56,461 bases of DNA from Coriobacteriia bacterium (GCA_030651765.1 JAUSBY010000010.1:1-56461); one strand, 5' to 3'. Positions 19,373-32,332 are shown, numbered from the stretch's first letter. A program made the numbers and translations. Notes: a model not told the origin generated them from the sequence alone.

Positions 19373-20206
19373 TTACGCGTCGCCATCTGATCGCGGGTGG
19401 TCTGCTTCGCCGGTCTCGTTGAGCGACCCCGCCCGGTACCCCTCGAGATCCTGCGTCACGTACAGGAAGCCCGCCTTGCGAACGGCGGCCGACAGCTGTT
19501 CGCGCAGGGCGAAGGCGCGCTCCATCTCCGACGCGTCGACCTCGATGCGGGCGACCTCCTCGTGCGCTCGCACGCGCACCTGACGCAGGCCGAGCGCGCG
19601 GCACGCGGCCTCGGCGCCCGCGATCCGCTCGAGACCGCGCTCGGTGATCGGGGTGCCGTACGGGAAGCGGGTGGCCAGACACGCGCCCTGCGGCTTATCC
19701 CACGTGGGGAGGCCGAGTTGCTCGGACAGGCGACGGATCTCGTCTTTGTGGAGGCCCACCTCGAGAAGCGGGCTGACGACGTTGAACTCCTCGGCAGCGC
19801 GTCTGCCGGGCCGGTGGTCGGACGTGTCGTCGGCGTTGGTGCCGTCGAGCACCCAGGTGATCCCCCGCGCCGAGGCGAGCGTGCGCAGCAGGCCGAACAT
19901 CTCGGACTTGCAGTAGTAGCAGCGGTCCTGTGTGTTGGCGTGAAAGCGCGGGTCGGCGAGTTCGTAGGTCTCGGCCTCCTGGAGGCGCAGGCCGAGCGTT
20001 CGCGCGGTCGCCCGCGCTTCGTCGATCTCGGCCGACGGGTGCACGTCGGAGACGGCGAGGACCGCGAGGCAGCGGTCGCCGAGTACCGCGTGCGCGGTGA
20101 CGGCGAGGAACGTGGAGTCCACGCCGCCGGAGTACGCGACAAGCGCGCTGCCGAGATTGGTGAGTCGGTTTCTGAGGTCGTCGTACTTGCGCGCAGTCGT
20201 TGGCAC
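19373..20206 (-). CDS. larE: ATP-dependent sacrificial sulfur transferase LarE
   Basis: LarE activates the pyridinium precursor of the nickel-pincer cofactor (used by lactate racemase and related enzymes) and donates sulfur. The 277-residue sequence has the PP-loop [12 protein letters not shown], the [10 protein letters not shown] motif, GTNADD, and [17 protein letters not shown] with the conserved cysteine that can be the sacrificial sulfur or bind a cluster. larA, larB and larC are not in the window, so the cofactor user must be encoded elsewhere. It is divergent from acs, with 100 bp between the starts. Confidence 0.9.
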   Translation of the reverse strand: MPTTARKYDDLRNRLTNLGSALVAYSGGVDSTFLAVTAHAVLGDRCLAVLAVSDVHPSAEIDEARATARTLGLRLQEAETYELADPRFHANTQDRCYYCKSEMFGLLRTLASARGITWVLDGTNADDTSDHRPGRRAAEEFNVVSPLLEVGLHKDEIRRLSEQLGLPTWDKPQGACLATRFPYGTPITERGLERIAGAEAACRALGLRQVRVRAHEEVARIEVDASEMERAFALREQLSAAVRKAGFLYVTQDLEGYRAGSLNETGEADHPRSDGDA

Positions 20207-20306
20207 CTTTGCGTCCCCTCCGGCGGATATCCCGTTATCCTACATGAGTGGCGCTCACCGCAAGGGGAATACCCTCTTGAGACACCGAGACTTTGAGGAG
20301 CAGCCG

Positions 20307-22292
20307 ATGAGTGACGAGTCGCGCGCGAGCATCGAGCACATGTCGGGTGACGCGGGAGTGATCCTTCCGCCGGAGGAGTTCGCCGCCGCCGCGGCGGTCC
20401 CGAGCGCAGAGGCGTACGAGGCGGCGTACCGCCGCTCCATCGAGGATCCGGACGGTTTCTGGGGGGATGCGGCGCGCGAGGAACTCGAGTGGATGACACC
20501 GTTTTCCACCGTGCGCTCGGGCGGGTTCGAGAATCTCGACTACCGCTGGTTCGAGGACGGTACGCTCAACGTTGCGGCCAACTGCCTCGACCGGCATCTC
20601 ACCACATGGCGCCGCAACAAGGCCGCGCTCATCTGGGAGGGTGATGACGGCACCTCGCGCACGTACACGTACCAGCAGCTTCATCACATCGTGAGCCGCT
20701 TTGCCAACGTGCTCAAGAAGAAGGGCATCGAGCGCGGCGATCGTGTGGCCATCTACCTGCCGATGATCCCGGAACTGCCGATGGCGATGCTCGCGTGCGC
20801 GCGCATCGGCGCGATCCACTCGGTCGTCTTCGGCGGCTTTTCCGCAAGTGCGCTTCGCGAACGCATCCAGGACTGTGGCGCGAAGCTGCTGATCACTGCC
20901 GACGAGGGCATCCGCGGCGGGCGCAAGGTGGCGCTCAAGGTGGCGGCCGATGAGGCGCTGTTCGAGTGCCCGAGTGTCGAGGCGTGCATCGTGGTCAAGC
21001 GCGGGAGCGGGGACGTGGACATGGAGCCGGGTCGGGACACCTGGTGGCACCAGGAGGTCACCGCGCCGGAGGTCCGCAAGCCGTGTCCGCCGGAGCCGAT
21101 GGGCGCCGAGGATCCGCTGTTCGTGCTGTACACGTCGGGTTCGACCGGCAAGCCCAAGGGCGTGCTCCACACCACCGCGGGCTATCTCCTCTACACGCTC
21201 ATGAGCTTCAAGACGGTCATGGACTACCGTGATGAGGACGTCTACTGGTGCACGGCCGACATCGGCTGGGTCACCGGCCACAGCTACATCGTCTACGGCC
21301 CGCTCGCGGCCGGCGCCACGACGCTCATGTTCGAAGGCGTGCCGACGTACCCGGACCCTGCTCGCTTCTGGGCGGTGGTGGAGAAGTACCGCGTGAACAT
21401 CTTCTACACCGCGCCAACCGCGATCCGCGCTCTGATGCGCCACGGTGCCGGCTGGCCGCAGCGCTACGACCTCTCCTCGCTCCGGCTTCTCGGCACGGTC
21501 GGCGAGCCGATCAATCCCGAGGTGTGGACGTGGTACCGGGAGACCATCGGCAGGGGAGAGGTCCCCATCGTCGACACGTACTGGCAGACCGAGACTGGCG
21601 GCTTCCTCATCACGCCGTTTCCGGGAGCCACGCCGCTCAAGCCGGGCTCGGCATCGTGGCCCTTCTACGGGGTCGTCGCCGAGGTGGTTCGCGAGGACGG
21701 CAGTCGGGCCGAGCCGGGCGATGGCGGTTACCTCACCGTCAGGGAGCCCTGGCCGGGCATCCTGCGCGGTACGTGGGGCGATCCGGACCACAGCCGGATG
21801 CGCGAGGTCTACTTCGAGCGCTTCCCGGGCCGTTACTTCACCGGCGACGGTGCGCGCGTGGATGCCGACGGGGACTTCTGGTTGCTCGGCCGCGTGGACG
21901 ACGTCATCAACGTGAGCGGGCACCGGATGGGGACCGCCGAGGTCGAGAGCGCGCTCGTGAGCCACGACGCGGTGAGCGAGGCCGCCGTGGTCGGGTTCCC
22001 GCACCCGGTGAAAGGCGAGGGGATCCACGCGTATGTCGTGCTCCGGGACGGGCAGGTGGCCTCCGACGACCTCGCTAAGATCCTCTCGGGCCACGTCCGC
22101 AAGCTCATCGGGCCGATCGCCAAGCCGGACCGTATCCAGTTCGCCCACGACCTGCCAAAGACGCGCAGCGGCAAGATCATGCGCCGAATCCTGCGCAAGA
22201 TCGCGGCGGGCGAGCGCGAGATGGAGGCGTTCGGCGACCTGTCCACGCTTGCCGACCCGAAGGTCGTGAAGGACCTGGTCGCCGGGGTGTGA
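20307..22292 (+). CDS. acs: acetyl-CoA synthetase (AMP-forming)
   Basis: This 661-residue enzyme makes acetyl-CoA from acetate, ATP and CoA. The adenylation motif is [16 protein letters not shown], the acetate-pocket region is [16 protein letters not shown], and [10 protein letters not shown] and [18 protein letters not shown] are conserved. The C-terminal [12 protein letters not shown] contains the lysine that is regulated by acetylation in the family. Length is normal. ATG 20307 follows GAGGAG at 20294-20299 and is chosen over an earlier in-frame start at 20097, which would overlap larE. It converges with glnD with 13 bp between stops. Confidence 0.96.
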   Translation: MSDESRASIEHMSGDAGVILPPEEFAAAAAVPSAEAYEAAYRRSIEDPDGFWGDAAREELEWMTPFSTVRSGGFENLDYRWFEDGTLNVAANCLDRHLTTWRRNKAALIWEGDDGTSRTYTYQQLHHIVSRFANVLKKKGIERGDRVAIYLPMIPELPMAMLACARIGAIHSVVFGGFSASALRERIQDCGAKLLITADEGIRGGRKVALKVAADEALFECPSVEACIVVKRGSGDVDMEPGRDTWWHQEVTAPEVRKPCPPEPMGAEDPLFVLYTSGSTGKPKGVLHTTAGYLLYTLMSFKTVMDYRDEDVYWCTADIGWVTGHSYIVYGPLAAGATTLMFEGVPTYPDPARFWAVVEKYRVNIFYTAPTAIRALMRHGAGWPQRYDLSSLRLLGTVGEPINPEVWTWYRETIGRGEVPIVDTYWQTETGGFLITPFPGATPLKPGSASWPFYGVVAEVVREDGSRAEPGDGGYLTVREPWPGILRGTWGDPDHSRMREVYFERFPGRYFTGDGARVDADGDFWLLGRVDDVINVSGHRMGTAEVESALVSHDAVSEAAVVGFPHPVKGEGIHAYVVLRDGQVASDDLAKILSGHVRKLIGPIAKPDRIQFAHDLPKTRSGKIMRRILRKIAAGEREMEAFGDLSTLADPKVVKDLVAGV

Positions 22293-22305
22293 TTCGCCAC
22301 GAGTC

Positions 22306-24591
22306 CTAGCGTGCGCGGGCGACCGCTTCGAGTGCCGGGAACGCGGTGGCCGCAAGCGTGGCGGCCTCAGGCGGCGCGCCCTCGGCGTCGGTGACCTCGA
22401 AGACGTCATCGGCCACTCCCGCGGTCGTGGCGACCACGGCGCGTCGGATGTCGAGTCCTGCGCGTTCGAGCGCGTGCGCGAGGTCGTGGAGCAGGCCCAC
22501 GCGGTCGGCGGCGCGGACATGGACCGCCGTGCTGAACGTCCCCGGTCCCTCGGCGGTCACGCGGACAGGGTCGCCGTGTGCCGGGGGCCTCGCGTAGTGC
22601 CTCTGGCGCTCGGCAAGGCGGGCCTCAAGGTCCATGCGGCCGCCGAGCGCGTCGTCGAGGTGCGTCTCGAACGTCTTCCACGTGCGATCGTCCACCTCAG
22701 CGCGCGTGGCGGCTGCAACCGCGAACGTGTCGATGGCGATGCCGCCCGAGGCCGTGTACGCCTCGGCGGAGAGCACGTCGAGTCCCGAGAGCGCGAGCAC
22801 GCCCGCGAGCGTGGCGAAGAGACCCGGCCGGTCGCGTGTGACCACATCGAGGAGCCACGCACCCGGAGCCGAGCCCGGCCGCGTGCGGAACGCGAACTCG
22901 CCGATGTGCCCGGGCCCGCCGAGCGCCTGCACGAGTCGCGCGTCGCGGGTCACTTCATCAGCGGAGCGTTTGGCGAGGTAGCGCAGCGGCGCGTGTTCGA
23001 GAAACGCGATGACCGTGCGAGATGCCCCCACCGCCGATGCCCGGCGGATCGCCTCGGCACGCGTCGCCTCGGCCGCCGCCACGATACCGGCGCCGTCGAT
23101 GTCGGGCGAGAGCGCGGCCTCCATCTTCGCGGCGAGGTCGCCCACGAGCGCTGCACGCCAGGGCGTCCAGACGTCCGGGCCGGTGGCCTGCATGTCGGCG
23201 GCGGTGAGCAGGAACAGCGGGCGCACGAGCGCCAGATCGCCGAGACGCGCCGCGGCGGTGAGCACGACGTCTTCGTCCGAGGTGTCGGTGCGCGTGGCCA
23301 CCTCGGACAGCAGCAGATGCTCGCGCACGAGCGCACAAGCCGCCTCCGCCGTCGCATCCGGTAGTCCGAGTCCCGTGGCCATCACGTACGCGTCACCGGC
23401 TCCGCGCGCGGGGTGCCCGGGGCCGGCCTCCCGTTTGCCGAGGTCGTGCGCGATCGCTGCGACCACGAGCGCGTCGGCCGTACCGCGTTCCAGTTCGACC
23501 GGCGCGGCCCCGGGGGTGGGCCGGGCGAGCAGGGTGAGCGTGCGCAGGCAGTGCGCGCCGACGGTGTAGCGGTGGGAGAGGGCGGGCCGACGAAGCGTCA
23601 TGAGCGCACCGAACCCGGGCGCCGCCGTCTCGAGTCCGCCGAGCCACGCCGCGCGCTCCAGATCGCCGAGTGCTGCCGGCCCGCGCTCGGCGGCAGCGAT
23701 CAGATCCTGCAGCCCGAGCGGTTTCACGTCCGGATCGGGCGCGCCCGCGAGTCTGCCGCGCACCGTGGCGAGCGTGTGGTGCACGGAGACGAGGGCGCAC
23801 TGCACCGCATCGGCGTCCACCCCGGCGGCCATCGCGTCCTCGACTGCGAGTGTGTTGCGCCCGCGCCCCGCATGGGCGTGGAGTTGCCAGCGCGCAGCCG
23901 TGAGCGCGTCCTGCGCTTCGACGAGCGCCTCGAACTCGGTAAGGCGCAGAAGGCCCGCGTCGAAGAGCCCGAAGGCGTCGTGCGTCGGTGCGCCGACGGC
24001 AAGGGCGGCATGCCAGACCAGCTCGTCGATGTCACGCTGCCCGCCCGCGCCCTCCTTGATGTCCGGTTCGAGCAGGTATGGAGAGCCGGGACGTTCGCGC
24101 GCCAGGATCTCGTCGCGCGCGCGGGTGGCGTGCTTGCGCAGCCGCCGGAATGTCTCGGAGAGCGTGCGCGCGGCGATATCGCGGTCGCCCGCGACGAAGC
24201 GAGCGGTGAGGAACGACGTCAGGTTCTGGATGTCCTCGCGGACGGCGCGCGCGTGATCGGCCACGGTCCGGACCTGATGACCGACGACGAAGCCCGCATC
24301 CCACAGCGGGTAGAGCAGACCCCGCACGAGCGGCTCGAGGTCCTTCGACCCGCCAGCCGAGATGACGAGCAGGTCGATATCCGAGTGGGGCAGCAGCCGC
24401 CCGGCGCCGTACCCGCCGAGGGCGAAGAGCGCGAACGGCGTGCGCGGGCGCGACGAAGCCGCCTCAGCGAGTGCTGAGACGGCTGCGTCGGTCATCTTCG
24501 CGAGCGTGCCGGCCGCGGCCGTGCCGGGCCGCGCGGAGGCGATCAACTCATCGCGCCCGGCGAGAAATCCCGCAAGCGGTCCGCGTACCAT
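22306..24591 (-). CDS. glnD: [protein-PII] uridylyltransferase / uridylyl-removing enzyme
   Basis: GlnD is the glutamine sensor that attaches and removes UMP on the PII protein. The 761 residues hold the nucleotidyltransferase motif GGYGAGRLLPHSDIDLLV near residue 60, the linker EPDIKEGAGGQRDIDEL, the HD hydrolase domain (AIAHDLGKREAG) and two C-terminal ACT domains (DVVTRDRPGLFATLAGV and VRAADRVGLLHDLAHAL) that bind glutamine. The gene is the third of an amt-glnK-glnD operon, with 13 bp after glnK, an order well known in Actinobacteria. Confidence 0.94.
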   Translation of the reverse strand: MVRGPLAGFLAGRDELIASARPGTAAAGTLAKMTDAAVSALAEAASSRPRTPFALFALGGYGAGRLLPHSDIDLLVISAGGSKDLEPLVRGLLYPLWDAGFVVGHQVRTVADHARAVREDIQNLTSFLTARFVAGDRDIAARTLSETFRRLRKHATRARDEILARERPGSPYLLEPDIKEGAGGQRDIDELVWHAALAVGAPTHDAFGLFDAGLLRLTEFEALVEAQDALTAARWQLHAHAGRGRNTLAVEDAMAAGVDADAVQCALVSVHHTLATVRGRLAGAPDPDVKPLGLQDLIAAAERGPAALGDLERAAWLGGLETAAPGFGALMTLRRPALSHRYTVGAHCLRTLTLLARPTPGAAPVELERGTADALVVAAIAHDLGKREAGPGHPARGAGDAYVMATGLGLPDATAEAACALVREHLLLSEVATRTDTSDEDVVLTAAARLGDLALVRPLFLLTAADMQATGPDVWTPWRAALVGDLAAKMEAALSPDIDGAGIVAAAEATRAEAIRRASAVGASRTVIAFLEHAPLRYLAKRSADEVTRDARLVQALGGPGHIGEFAFRTRPGSAPGAWLLDVVTRDRPGLFATLAGVLALSGLDVLSAEAYTASGGIAIDTFAVAAATRAEVDDRTWKTFETHLDDALGGRMDLEARLAERQRHYARPPAHGDPVRVTAEGPGTFSTAVHVRAADRVGLLHDLAHALERAGLDIRRAVVATTAGVADDVFEVTDAEGAPPEAATLAATAFPALEAVARAR

Positions 24592-24604
24592 GCCCCGGCC
24601 GCGC

Positions 24605-24967
<363 letters not shown>

Positions 24968-26269
24968 TTATGCCACGGTCTCGGTCTGGACGAAGTCGGG
25001 GTACGCACGGTTGCCGTGCTCGCCGATGTCGAGGCCCTCAAGCTCCTCCTCGGCGCTCACGCGCACGCCCATCGTAACCTTGATGAGCAGCCATGCAGCA
25101 AGCGAGACTGCAAAGACCGCTGCGCCTACGGCGAGCACGCCGATCGCCTGCGCGCCCAGCAGGCCCGCTCCGCCGCCAAAGAACAGGCCGTCGCCGGTGG
25201 TGCCGGGGGCGATGACGTCCTGGGCGAAGAGGCCCACGGCCAGCGTGCCGAAGATGCCGCCCATGCCGTGTACCGCAAGCGCGCCGACCGGATCGTCGAG
25301 CTTGAGCTTGTCGAGCAGCAGCACGCCGAAGACGATGAGCGCGCCGGCGATCGCGCCGATGACCAGCGAGCTTCCCACGCTCACGAACGCGCAGCCAGCG
25401 GTGATGCCCACCAGACCGCCGAGGGCTCCGTTGATCGTCATGCCGATGTCGGGCTTGCCGAGGAGCTTCCACGCAACTGCGGTGGCTACCAGCGCGCCTG
25501 CGGCTGCCGCCATGCTCGTGGTGACCACGATGTGCGAGATGGCGCCGGGGTCGGCGGCCATCGTAGAGCCGGGGTTGAAGCCGAACCAGCCGAGCCATAG
25601 GATGAACGCGCCGGTCATGGCCGACGTCATGTTGTGGCCGGGGATCGCGTTGACCTTGCCGTTCTTGCCGTACTTGCCGATGCGCGGGCCGAGCACGAGG
25701 ACACCTGCAAGCGCCGCCCACGCGCCGGTGGAGTGCACCACGGTGGAGCCTGCGAAGTCCCAGAAGCCGAGCGAAGCGAGCCACCCGCCGCCCCAGATCC
25801 AGTGGCCTACGATCGGGTAGATGAACGCCACGAGCACGAACGAGAACGCGATGAACGAGGCGTACTTGATGCGCTCGGCAACCGCACCCGAGACGATCGT
25901 GGCCGCGGTGGCGGCGAACACCAGCTGGAAGAAGAACTTGGCCATGAGCGGCACGCCGGTCCAGCTGAGCGCCGAGTAGACGCCCTGGTACGCATCACCA
26001 ACGGCGGGGCTGTTGTCGGCACCGCCCAGCATGAAGAGCCCGCTCATGCCGAGGAACCCGTTGCCGTCTCCGTACATCAGACCCCAGCCGATGACGAAGA
26101 ACGCGATCGAGGCGATCGCGAAGACCACGAAGTTCTTGGAGATGATGTTGACGGTGTTCTTGGCGCGGGCGAACCCCGATTCGACCAGGGCGAATCCGAG
26201 ATTCATGAAGAACACCAGCATGCCCGCGATGAGCACCCACAGGGTGTCCAATGTTATCTGCAGGTCCAT
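24968..26269 (-). CDS. amt: ammonium transporter
   Basis: A 433-residue Amt/Mep/Rh channel with about eleven transmembrane helices. Family marks include FMNLGFALVESGFARAKN near the N-terminus, TIVSGAVAERIKYASFI, DFAGSTVVHSTGAWAALAG and the pore-lining histidine region AVHGMGGIFGTLAVG. It imports NH4+/NH3 under nitrogen limitation and is expected to be gated by the PII protein encoded 24 bases downstream. The ribosome site GAGGAAGG lies upstream of ATG 26269. The 160 bases between this start and the stop of the CrtI-like gene (26432) must hold the operon promoter; I see no clear consensus there. Confidence 0.95.
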   Translation of the reverse strand: MDLQITLDTLWVLIAGMLVFFMNLGFALVESGFARAKNTVNIISKNFVVFAIASIAFFVIGWGLMYGDGNGFLGMSGLFMLGGADNSPAVGDAYQGVYSALSWTGVPLMAKFFFQLVFAATAATIVSGAVAERIKYASFIAFSFVLVAFIYPIVGHWIWGGGWLASLGFWDFAGSTVVHSTGAWAALAGVLVLGPRIGKYGKNGKVNAIPGHNMTSAMTGAFILWLGWFGFNPGSTMAADPGAISHIVVTTSMAAAAGALVATAVAWKLLGKPDIGMTINGALGGLVGITAGCAFVSVGSSLVIGAIAGALIVFGVLLLDKLKLDDPVGALAVHGMGGIFGTLAVGLFAQDVIAPGTTGDGLFFGGGAGLLGAQAIGVLAVGAAVFAVSLAAWLLIKVTMGVRVSAEEELEGLDIGEHGNRAYPDFVQTETVA

Positions 26270-26431
26270 GTGCGCCGTCCCTTCCTCGTGCTGTCCATTT
26301 CGCTCTGCCTCCCGCGTGTCGTGTTTCAGGCGGTTGTCGCCCGTGCACGTAGCGTGGCGGGTGCATGTTTCGAGCGCGTGACACGGGAGTGAACTCTGGG
26401 TGGCGAAGGAAGGGGCGCCAGGCGGACTAGC

Positions 26432-28003
26432 TTACGCAGCTGAGCGACGAGGCCCCCGGCCGCTCTCGGGCCGGGCATCGGTCACGAACTCGCGCCCCAG
26501 CTTCTTGCACAGGCGCTGGATCGAGTCCTTTCCGGTGACGACCGCGATCGGCAGGCCGCCCGGCGGCTGGAGCCACTGGCCCGATAAGACGAAGTTGTCG
26601 AGACCCTTGATGCGCCCGGTGTGCGCCATCATCTTGGAGCGGATGGTGGGGAAGAACGCCATGAACGCGCCGCGGTGGGCATTGCAGTAGCGGTCGTAGG
26701 TCGCCGGCGTGGCGACGTCGAGCACCGTGAGCTTGCCAGCGAAGTGCGGGAAGTGCGTCCCGATCGCTGCGCGTACCGCTTCGCCAACGCGCTCCTTCTC
26801 GCGCCGGTACGCCTCGCGGTCGCCCGCAAGCGCGAACCAGTGGTCGATCTCGGCGCTGAAGTGGTTGAGAGCCACGGTGAGTACCGTGCAGCCCCCGGGC
26901 GCGAAGTCCGCCTCGTACGCGTAGTGATTGAGGGTGATCTGCTCGATCGCGCTCTCGCCGAGCTCGATCGGCTCGCAGTCGAACCGCACCGTCCTCGGCA
27001 TGTCGCCCACCTCGGCTTCCAGGCCCAGGCCGATGTAGGTGTTCGACGCGAGCGGGTAGGTCTCGGGGTCGCTGAAGCGCTTGTCGAACGCACGGTCGCG
27101 GTAACGACCGCCGAGGAGGCGCTCGAAGACGACGGTCGCATCGCACGCGGCGATGAAGTGGTCGGCGGTGAACGTGCGGCCGTCAGCAGCAGTGACGTGC
27201 GTGACGCGCTTCCCGTCGATGGCCACGTCCGTGACCTCGCACCCGGTCTCGACCGTCCCGCCCAGCGCCAGATAGCGCTCGGCCATGCGGTCGGCGAGCG
27301 CCTTCGATCCGCCCAGGGGGATCGAGGACTGGCCCTTGACGAAGGTGGAGAGCCCGAAGAAGAGGAACGCGGACGCGTAGTCGCCGGGCGCGAAGGTGGC
27401 GAACATCGCGCGGATCGCCGGGTGGCGGAACCGCTCGGCATACTCGGCGAGCCCTACCTTGCCGTAGCGCTTCAGGATGGCGCCGGCGTCCTTCATCGAG
27501 GCCAGGTAGCGGACTTTCTCGACGAGCGACATCATGTCCATCGGCTTGGCGGTCTCCATCTCGTACGAGCCGAGCTGTTCTATGGTGGCGCAGAACTCCT
27601 CGATGGCGTCGGTGTCGGCGGGGGAGAGCTCGAGCCAGGCCTCGCGCAACCGGTCGAGATCGCGGTAGATCGGTACCGTGCCGCTCTCGTGCTCGTAGGT
27701 CAGGAAGGTGTCGGGGTGATGGATCTCCACGCCGTCGAGCGCGCCGACACTCTTCCACAGGTCGTTCATCGGCGTGCCTTCCTTGGTGCCGACGAGCCAG
27801 TGGATGCACCCGTCGATGTGGTAGCCCCTGCGATCCCACCCCGTGCACTCGCCGCCGAGGATGGTGTGCTTCTCGACGATCGTGGTCTCGAAGCCATTTG
27901 CCCGGGCAAAGATGCCCGCGGAAAGCCCGGCGATCCCGCCGCCGATGATGACCATGCTCGGTGCGGCGCTCTTTCTGGTCGTGCGCGATGCCCTGGTGCT
28001 CAC
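26432..28003 (-). CDS. CrtI-like FAD-dependent oxidoreductase (phytoene desaturase superfamily)
   Basis: The 523-residue flavoprotein begins with a dinucleotide-binding motif IIGGGIAGLSAGIFARANG (residues 18-36) followed by the second FAD motif EKHTILGGECTGW. The C-terminal NFVLSGQWLQPPGGLP matches the CrtI/RetSat/CrtISO superfamily. Members desaturate or isomerise carotenoids or reduce retinol, and many uncharacterised ones act on other polyenes. The substrate is not shown. It starts GTG 28003, sharing one base with the stop of the TetR gene, so the two are one operon and the regulator probably controls it. Confidence 0.85.
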   Translation of the reverse strand: MSTRASRTTRKSAAPSMVIIGGGIAGLSAGIFARANGFETTIVEKHTILGGECTGWDRRGYHIDGCIHWLVGTKEGTPMNDLWKSVGALDGVEIHHPDTFLTYEHESGTVPIYRDLDRLREAWLELSPADTDAIEEFCATIEQLGSYEMETAKPMDMMSLVEKVRYLASMKDAGAILKRYGKVGLAEYAERFRHPAIRAMFATFAPGDYASAFLFFGLSTFVKGQSSIPLGGSKALADRMAERYLALGGTVETGCEVTDVAIDGKRVTHVTAADGRTFTADHFIAACDATVVFERLLGGRYRDRAFDKRFSDPETYPLASNTYIGLGLEAEVGDMPRTVRFDCEPIELGESAIEQITLNHYAYEADFAPGGCTVLTVALNHFSAEIDHWFALAGDREAYRREKERVGEAVRAAIGTHFPHFAGKLTVLDVATPATYDRYCNAHRGAFMAFFPTIRSKMMAHTGRIKGLDNFVLSGQWLQPPGGLPIAVVTGKDSIQRLCKKLGREFVTDARPESGRGPRRSAA

Positions 28004-28581
28004 TACTGCTCATCCTTTCGCCTGTCGCGCATCGCGGTCGCGATCTCCTCGCCCGTCTCGAGGAGGAGTTGTTCGACCGCGCTTGGGTCCGATATCCACT
28101 GCGGCATGTGACCGTTGGCCACCATCGCCGAGAGTCCCAGCTGGAAGATGCGCATCTTGAGGAGGAGGCGCCGGCGCTCGTCATCGGTCCAGTCGGCCAG
28201 TTCCGGGTCGCTTGCCATCACGTCGAGCATCGAGTCTTCGACCTGGTCGTAGGAGGCCATGTAGGGATTGGGCTCAAGCGCCATCTCACGGAACAGCGCG
28301 GGGTAGTCGCGGGCGAACGCGAGGGAGGCCCGGCCCATGGTGTCGAAGGGGTTCGTACCGGCCTGCTCGGCCATGAGCTCGTCGGACATCGCAAAGACGC
28401 GCGCTACGACCTCGCCCACGAGCGCCTCGATGGTCGCGAAGTTCTGGTAGATTGGCGCGACCGAGCATCCCAAGCGCTTGGCGACAGCGCGGGTGGAGAT
28501 GGCCGAGAGGCCGCCCTCCTGCGCGATCTCGAAGGCGGCTTCGACTATGGCCTCGCGGTCGTATCTGGTGGTGGGTGGCAC
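28003..28581 (-). CDS. TetR/AcrR-family transcriptional regulator
   Basis: The 192-residue repressor has an N-terminal helix-turn-helix (REAIVEAAFEIAQEGGLSAIS then TRAVAKRLGCSVAPIYQNF) typical of TetR, and a variable helical ligand-binding region (FQLGLSAMVANGHM near the end). The start GTG 28581 (VPPTTRYDRE) follows GAGGAGGA; a longer frame to 28731 would run across the operator. Its stop overlaps the CrtI-like gene start. A symmetric site just upstream suggests autoregulation. Confidence 0.88.
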   Translation of the reverse strand: MPPTTRYDREAIVEAAFEIAQEGGLSAISTRAVAKRLGCSVAPIYQNFATIEALVGEVVARVFAMSDELMAEQAGTNPFDTMGRASLAFARDYPALFREMALEPNPYMASYDQVEDSMLDVMASDPELADWTDDERRRLLLKMRIFQLGLSAMVANGHMPQWISDPSAVEQLLLETGEEIATAMRDRRKDEQ

Positions 28582-28601
28582 CGGATCCTCCTCGAACAGA
28601 T

Positions 28602-28625
28602 GATAGATAACGGCTGTTAGGTATC
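28602..28625. promoter_or_regulatory. probable TetR operator (perfect half-sites)
   Basis: GATAnnTAAC and its reverse complement GTTAnnTATC flank a GGCT spacer, 21 bases upstream of the TetR start. Position and symmetry fit an autoregulatory TetR operator. Confidence 0.6.
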
Positions 28626-28681
28626 GTATGGTATGGCTCGTTTCGGTGTCAAGGGGGCCGTCGCTCGAGACTCTCGGTATA

Positions 28682-28695
28682 CGAACGTGCGTTCG
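28682..28695. promoter_or_regulatory. uvrA: LexA (SOS) box upstream of uvrA
   Basis: CGAACGTGCGTTCG matches the Gram-positive/actinobacterial LexA site CGAAC-N4-GTTCG perfectly. It lies 15 bases upstream of a TACAAT -10-like element, so LexA bound here would cover the -35 region. Confidence 0.8.
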
Positions 28696-28709
28696 CATAT
28701 CCGAGGGAG

Positions 28710-28715
28710 TACAAT
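28710..28715 (+). promoter_or_regulatory. uvrA: putative -10 element of uvrA
   Basis: TACAAT matches the sigma-A -10 consensus in five of six bases. The -35 region (about 28687-28692) is poor and overlaps the LexA box. This would give a leader of about 50 bases. Confidence 0.5.
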
Positions 28716-28770
28716 GGGTGATTGCAGACAAACACCCCTAAGAACAGCTCCCGAAAGGTCACTCCCGACT

Positions 28771-31620
<2,850 letters not shown>

Positions 31621-31659
31621 ACGCTGCAGCGAAGCGCACTGCCGCGATCGGAGTCCCAG

Positions 31660-31705
31660 CTTCATTGCAGTAATATGACGAATGTGTCATATTACTGCAA
31701 TGAAG
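31660..31705. promoter_or_regulatory. large perfect palindrome at the abiE promoter/start
   Basis: CTTCATTGCAGTAATATGAC (31660-31679) is repeated exactly in inverted form at 31686-31705 with a 6-base centre. It contains a TAATAT -10-like element (31671-31676) and both possible AbiEi start codons. It is much richer in AT than its surroundings. AbiEi antitoxins are known to repress their operon by binding inverted repeats, so an autoregulatory operator is likely; the transcript would also form a hairpin just after uvrA. Confidence 0.75.
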
Positions 31706-32332
31706 TTTGAGGAGCTGCTCGCTATCATCGATGGAAGGCCCGTGTTCAACTCGGGTCTCCTGCGCGCTGGCGACGTCGATACAGTGGACATCGCGAGTCA
31801 GCTCTCGCGCTGGGTGAACTCCGGGCGTCTGATTCAGCTTCGACGGGGCGTCTATGCGCTCCCCGAAGAGTATCGTTCGCGTGCGCCGCATCCGTTCGAG
31901 GTGGCCAACCTGCTCGTGAGGCCGTCGTACGTGAGCCTGGAGAGTGCGCTGTCGTATCACGGTGTCATCCCGGAGGCGGTGTTCACCGCTACGAGCGTGA
32001 CCTCCGCACGTGCCGACGAGTTTCTTACGCCACTGGGCGCCTACTCGTTCCGGCATATCGCTTCGCGGTTCTTCTGGGGCTACACCACCGAGACGGTCAG
32101 TGGTGCCGAGTCTTTCGTGGCACGACCGGAGAAGGCGCTGCTCGACCTCGTGTACCTGCGTCCGGGCGCCGGGGCGCGGAGCTTTCTGCACGAACTACGA
32201 CTTGCGCCGGGTAGTCTGGACCTAGACGCGCTTGCTGCGATGGCCGCGCGTTGGGGCAGGCCCAAGCTTCAGCGTGCTGCTGAGCTGACCGCAGCACTCA
32301 TGTCCGAGGCCGGGGAGTGGGAGGAGCTGTGA
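31700..32332 (+). CDS. abiEi: AbiEi-family antitoxin/transcriptional regulator (type IV TA)
   Basis: The 210-residue protein has the N-terminal winged-helix of AbiEi (MKFEELLAIIDGRPVFNSGLL ... LSRWVNSGRLIQLRRGVYAL) and the C-terminal region (PSYVSLESALSYHGVIPE, FVARPEKALLDLVYLRP) that represses the operon and neutralises AbiEii. ATG 31700 gives the family-like N-terminus; ATG 31682 would add MCHITA, and with a -10 at 31671 that start could be leaderless. No ribosome site precedes either. The stop overlaps the toxin start by 4 bases (GTGA). Confidence 0.85.
   Translation: MKFEELLAIIDGRPVFNSGLLRAGDVDTVDIASQLSRWVNSGRLIQLRRGVYALPEEYRSRAPHPFEVANLLVRPSYVSLESALSYHGVIPEAVFTATSVTSARADEFLTPLGAYSFRHIASRFFWGYTTETVSGAESFVARPEKALLDLVYLRPGAGARSFLHELRLAPGSLDLDALAAMAARWGRPKLQRAAELTAALMSEAGEWEEL

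Noticed and set aside
22346-24256. Long plus-strand frames opposite glnD (and similar long antisense frames opposite polA, the P-type ATPase and amt)
   Set aside because: They are antisense shadows caused by high GC at codon position three; the sense strand holds full conserved families.
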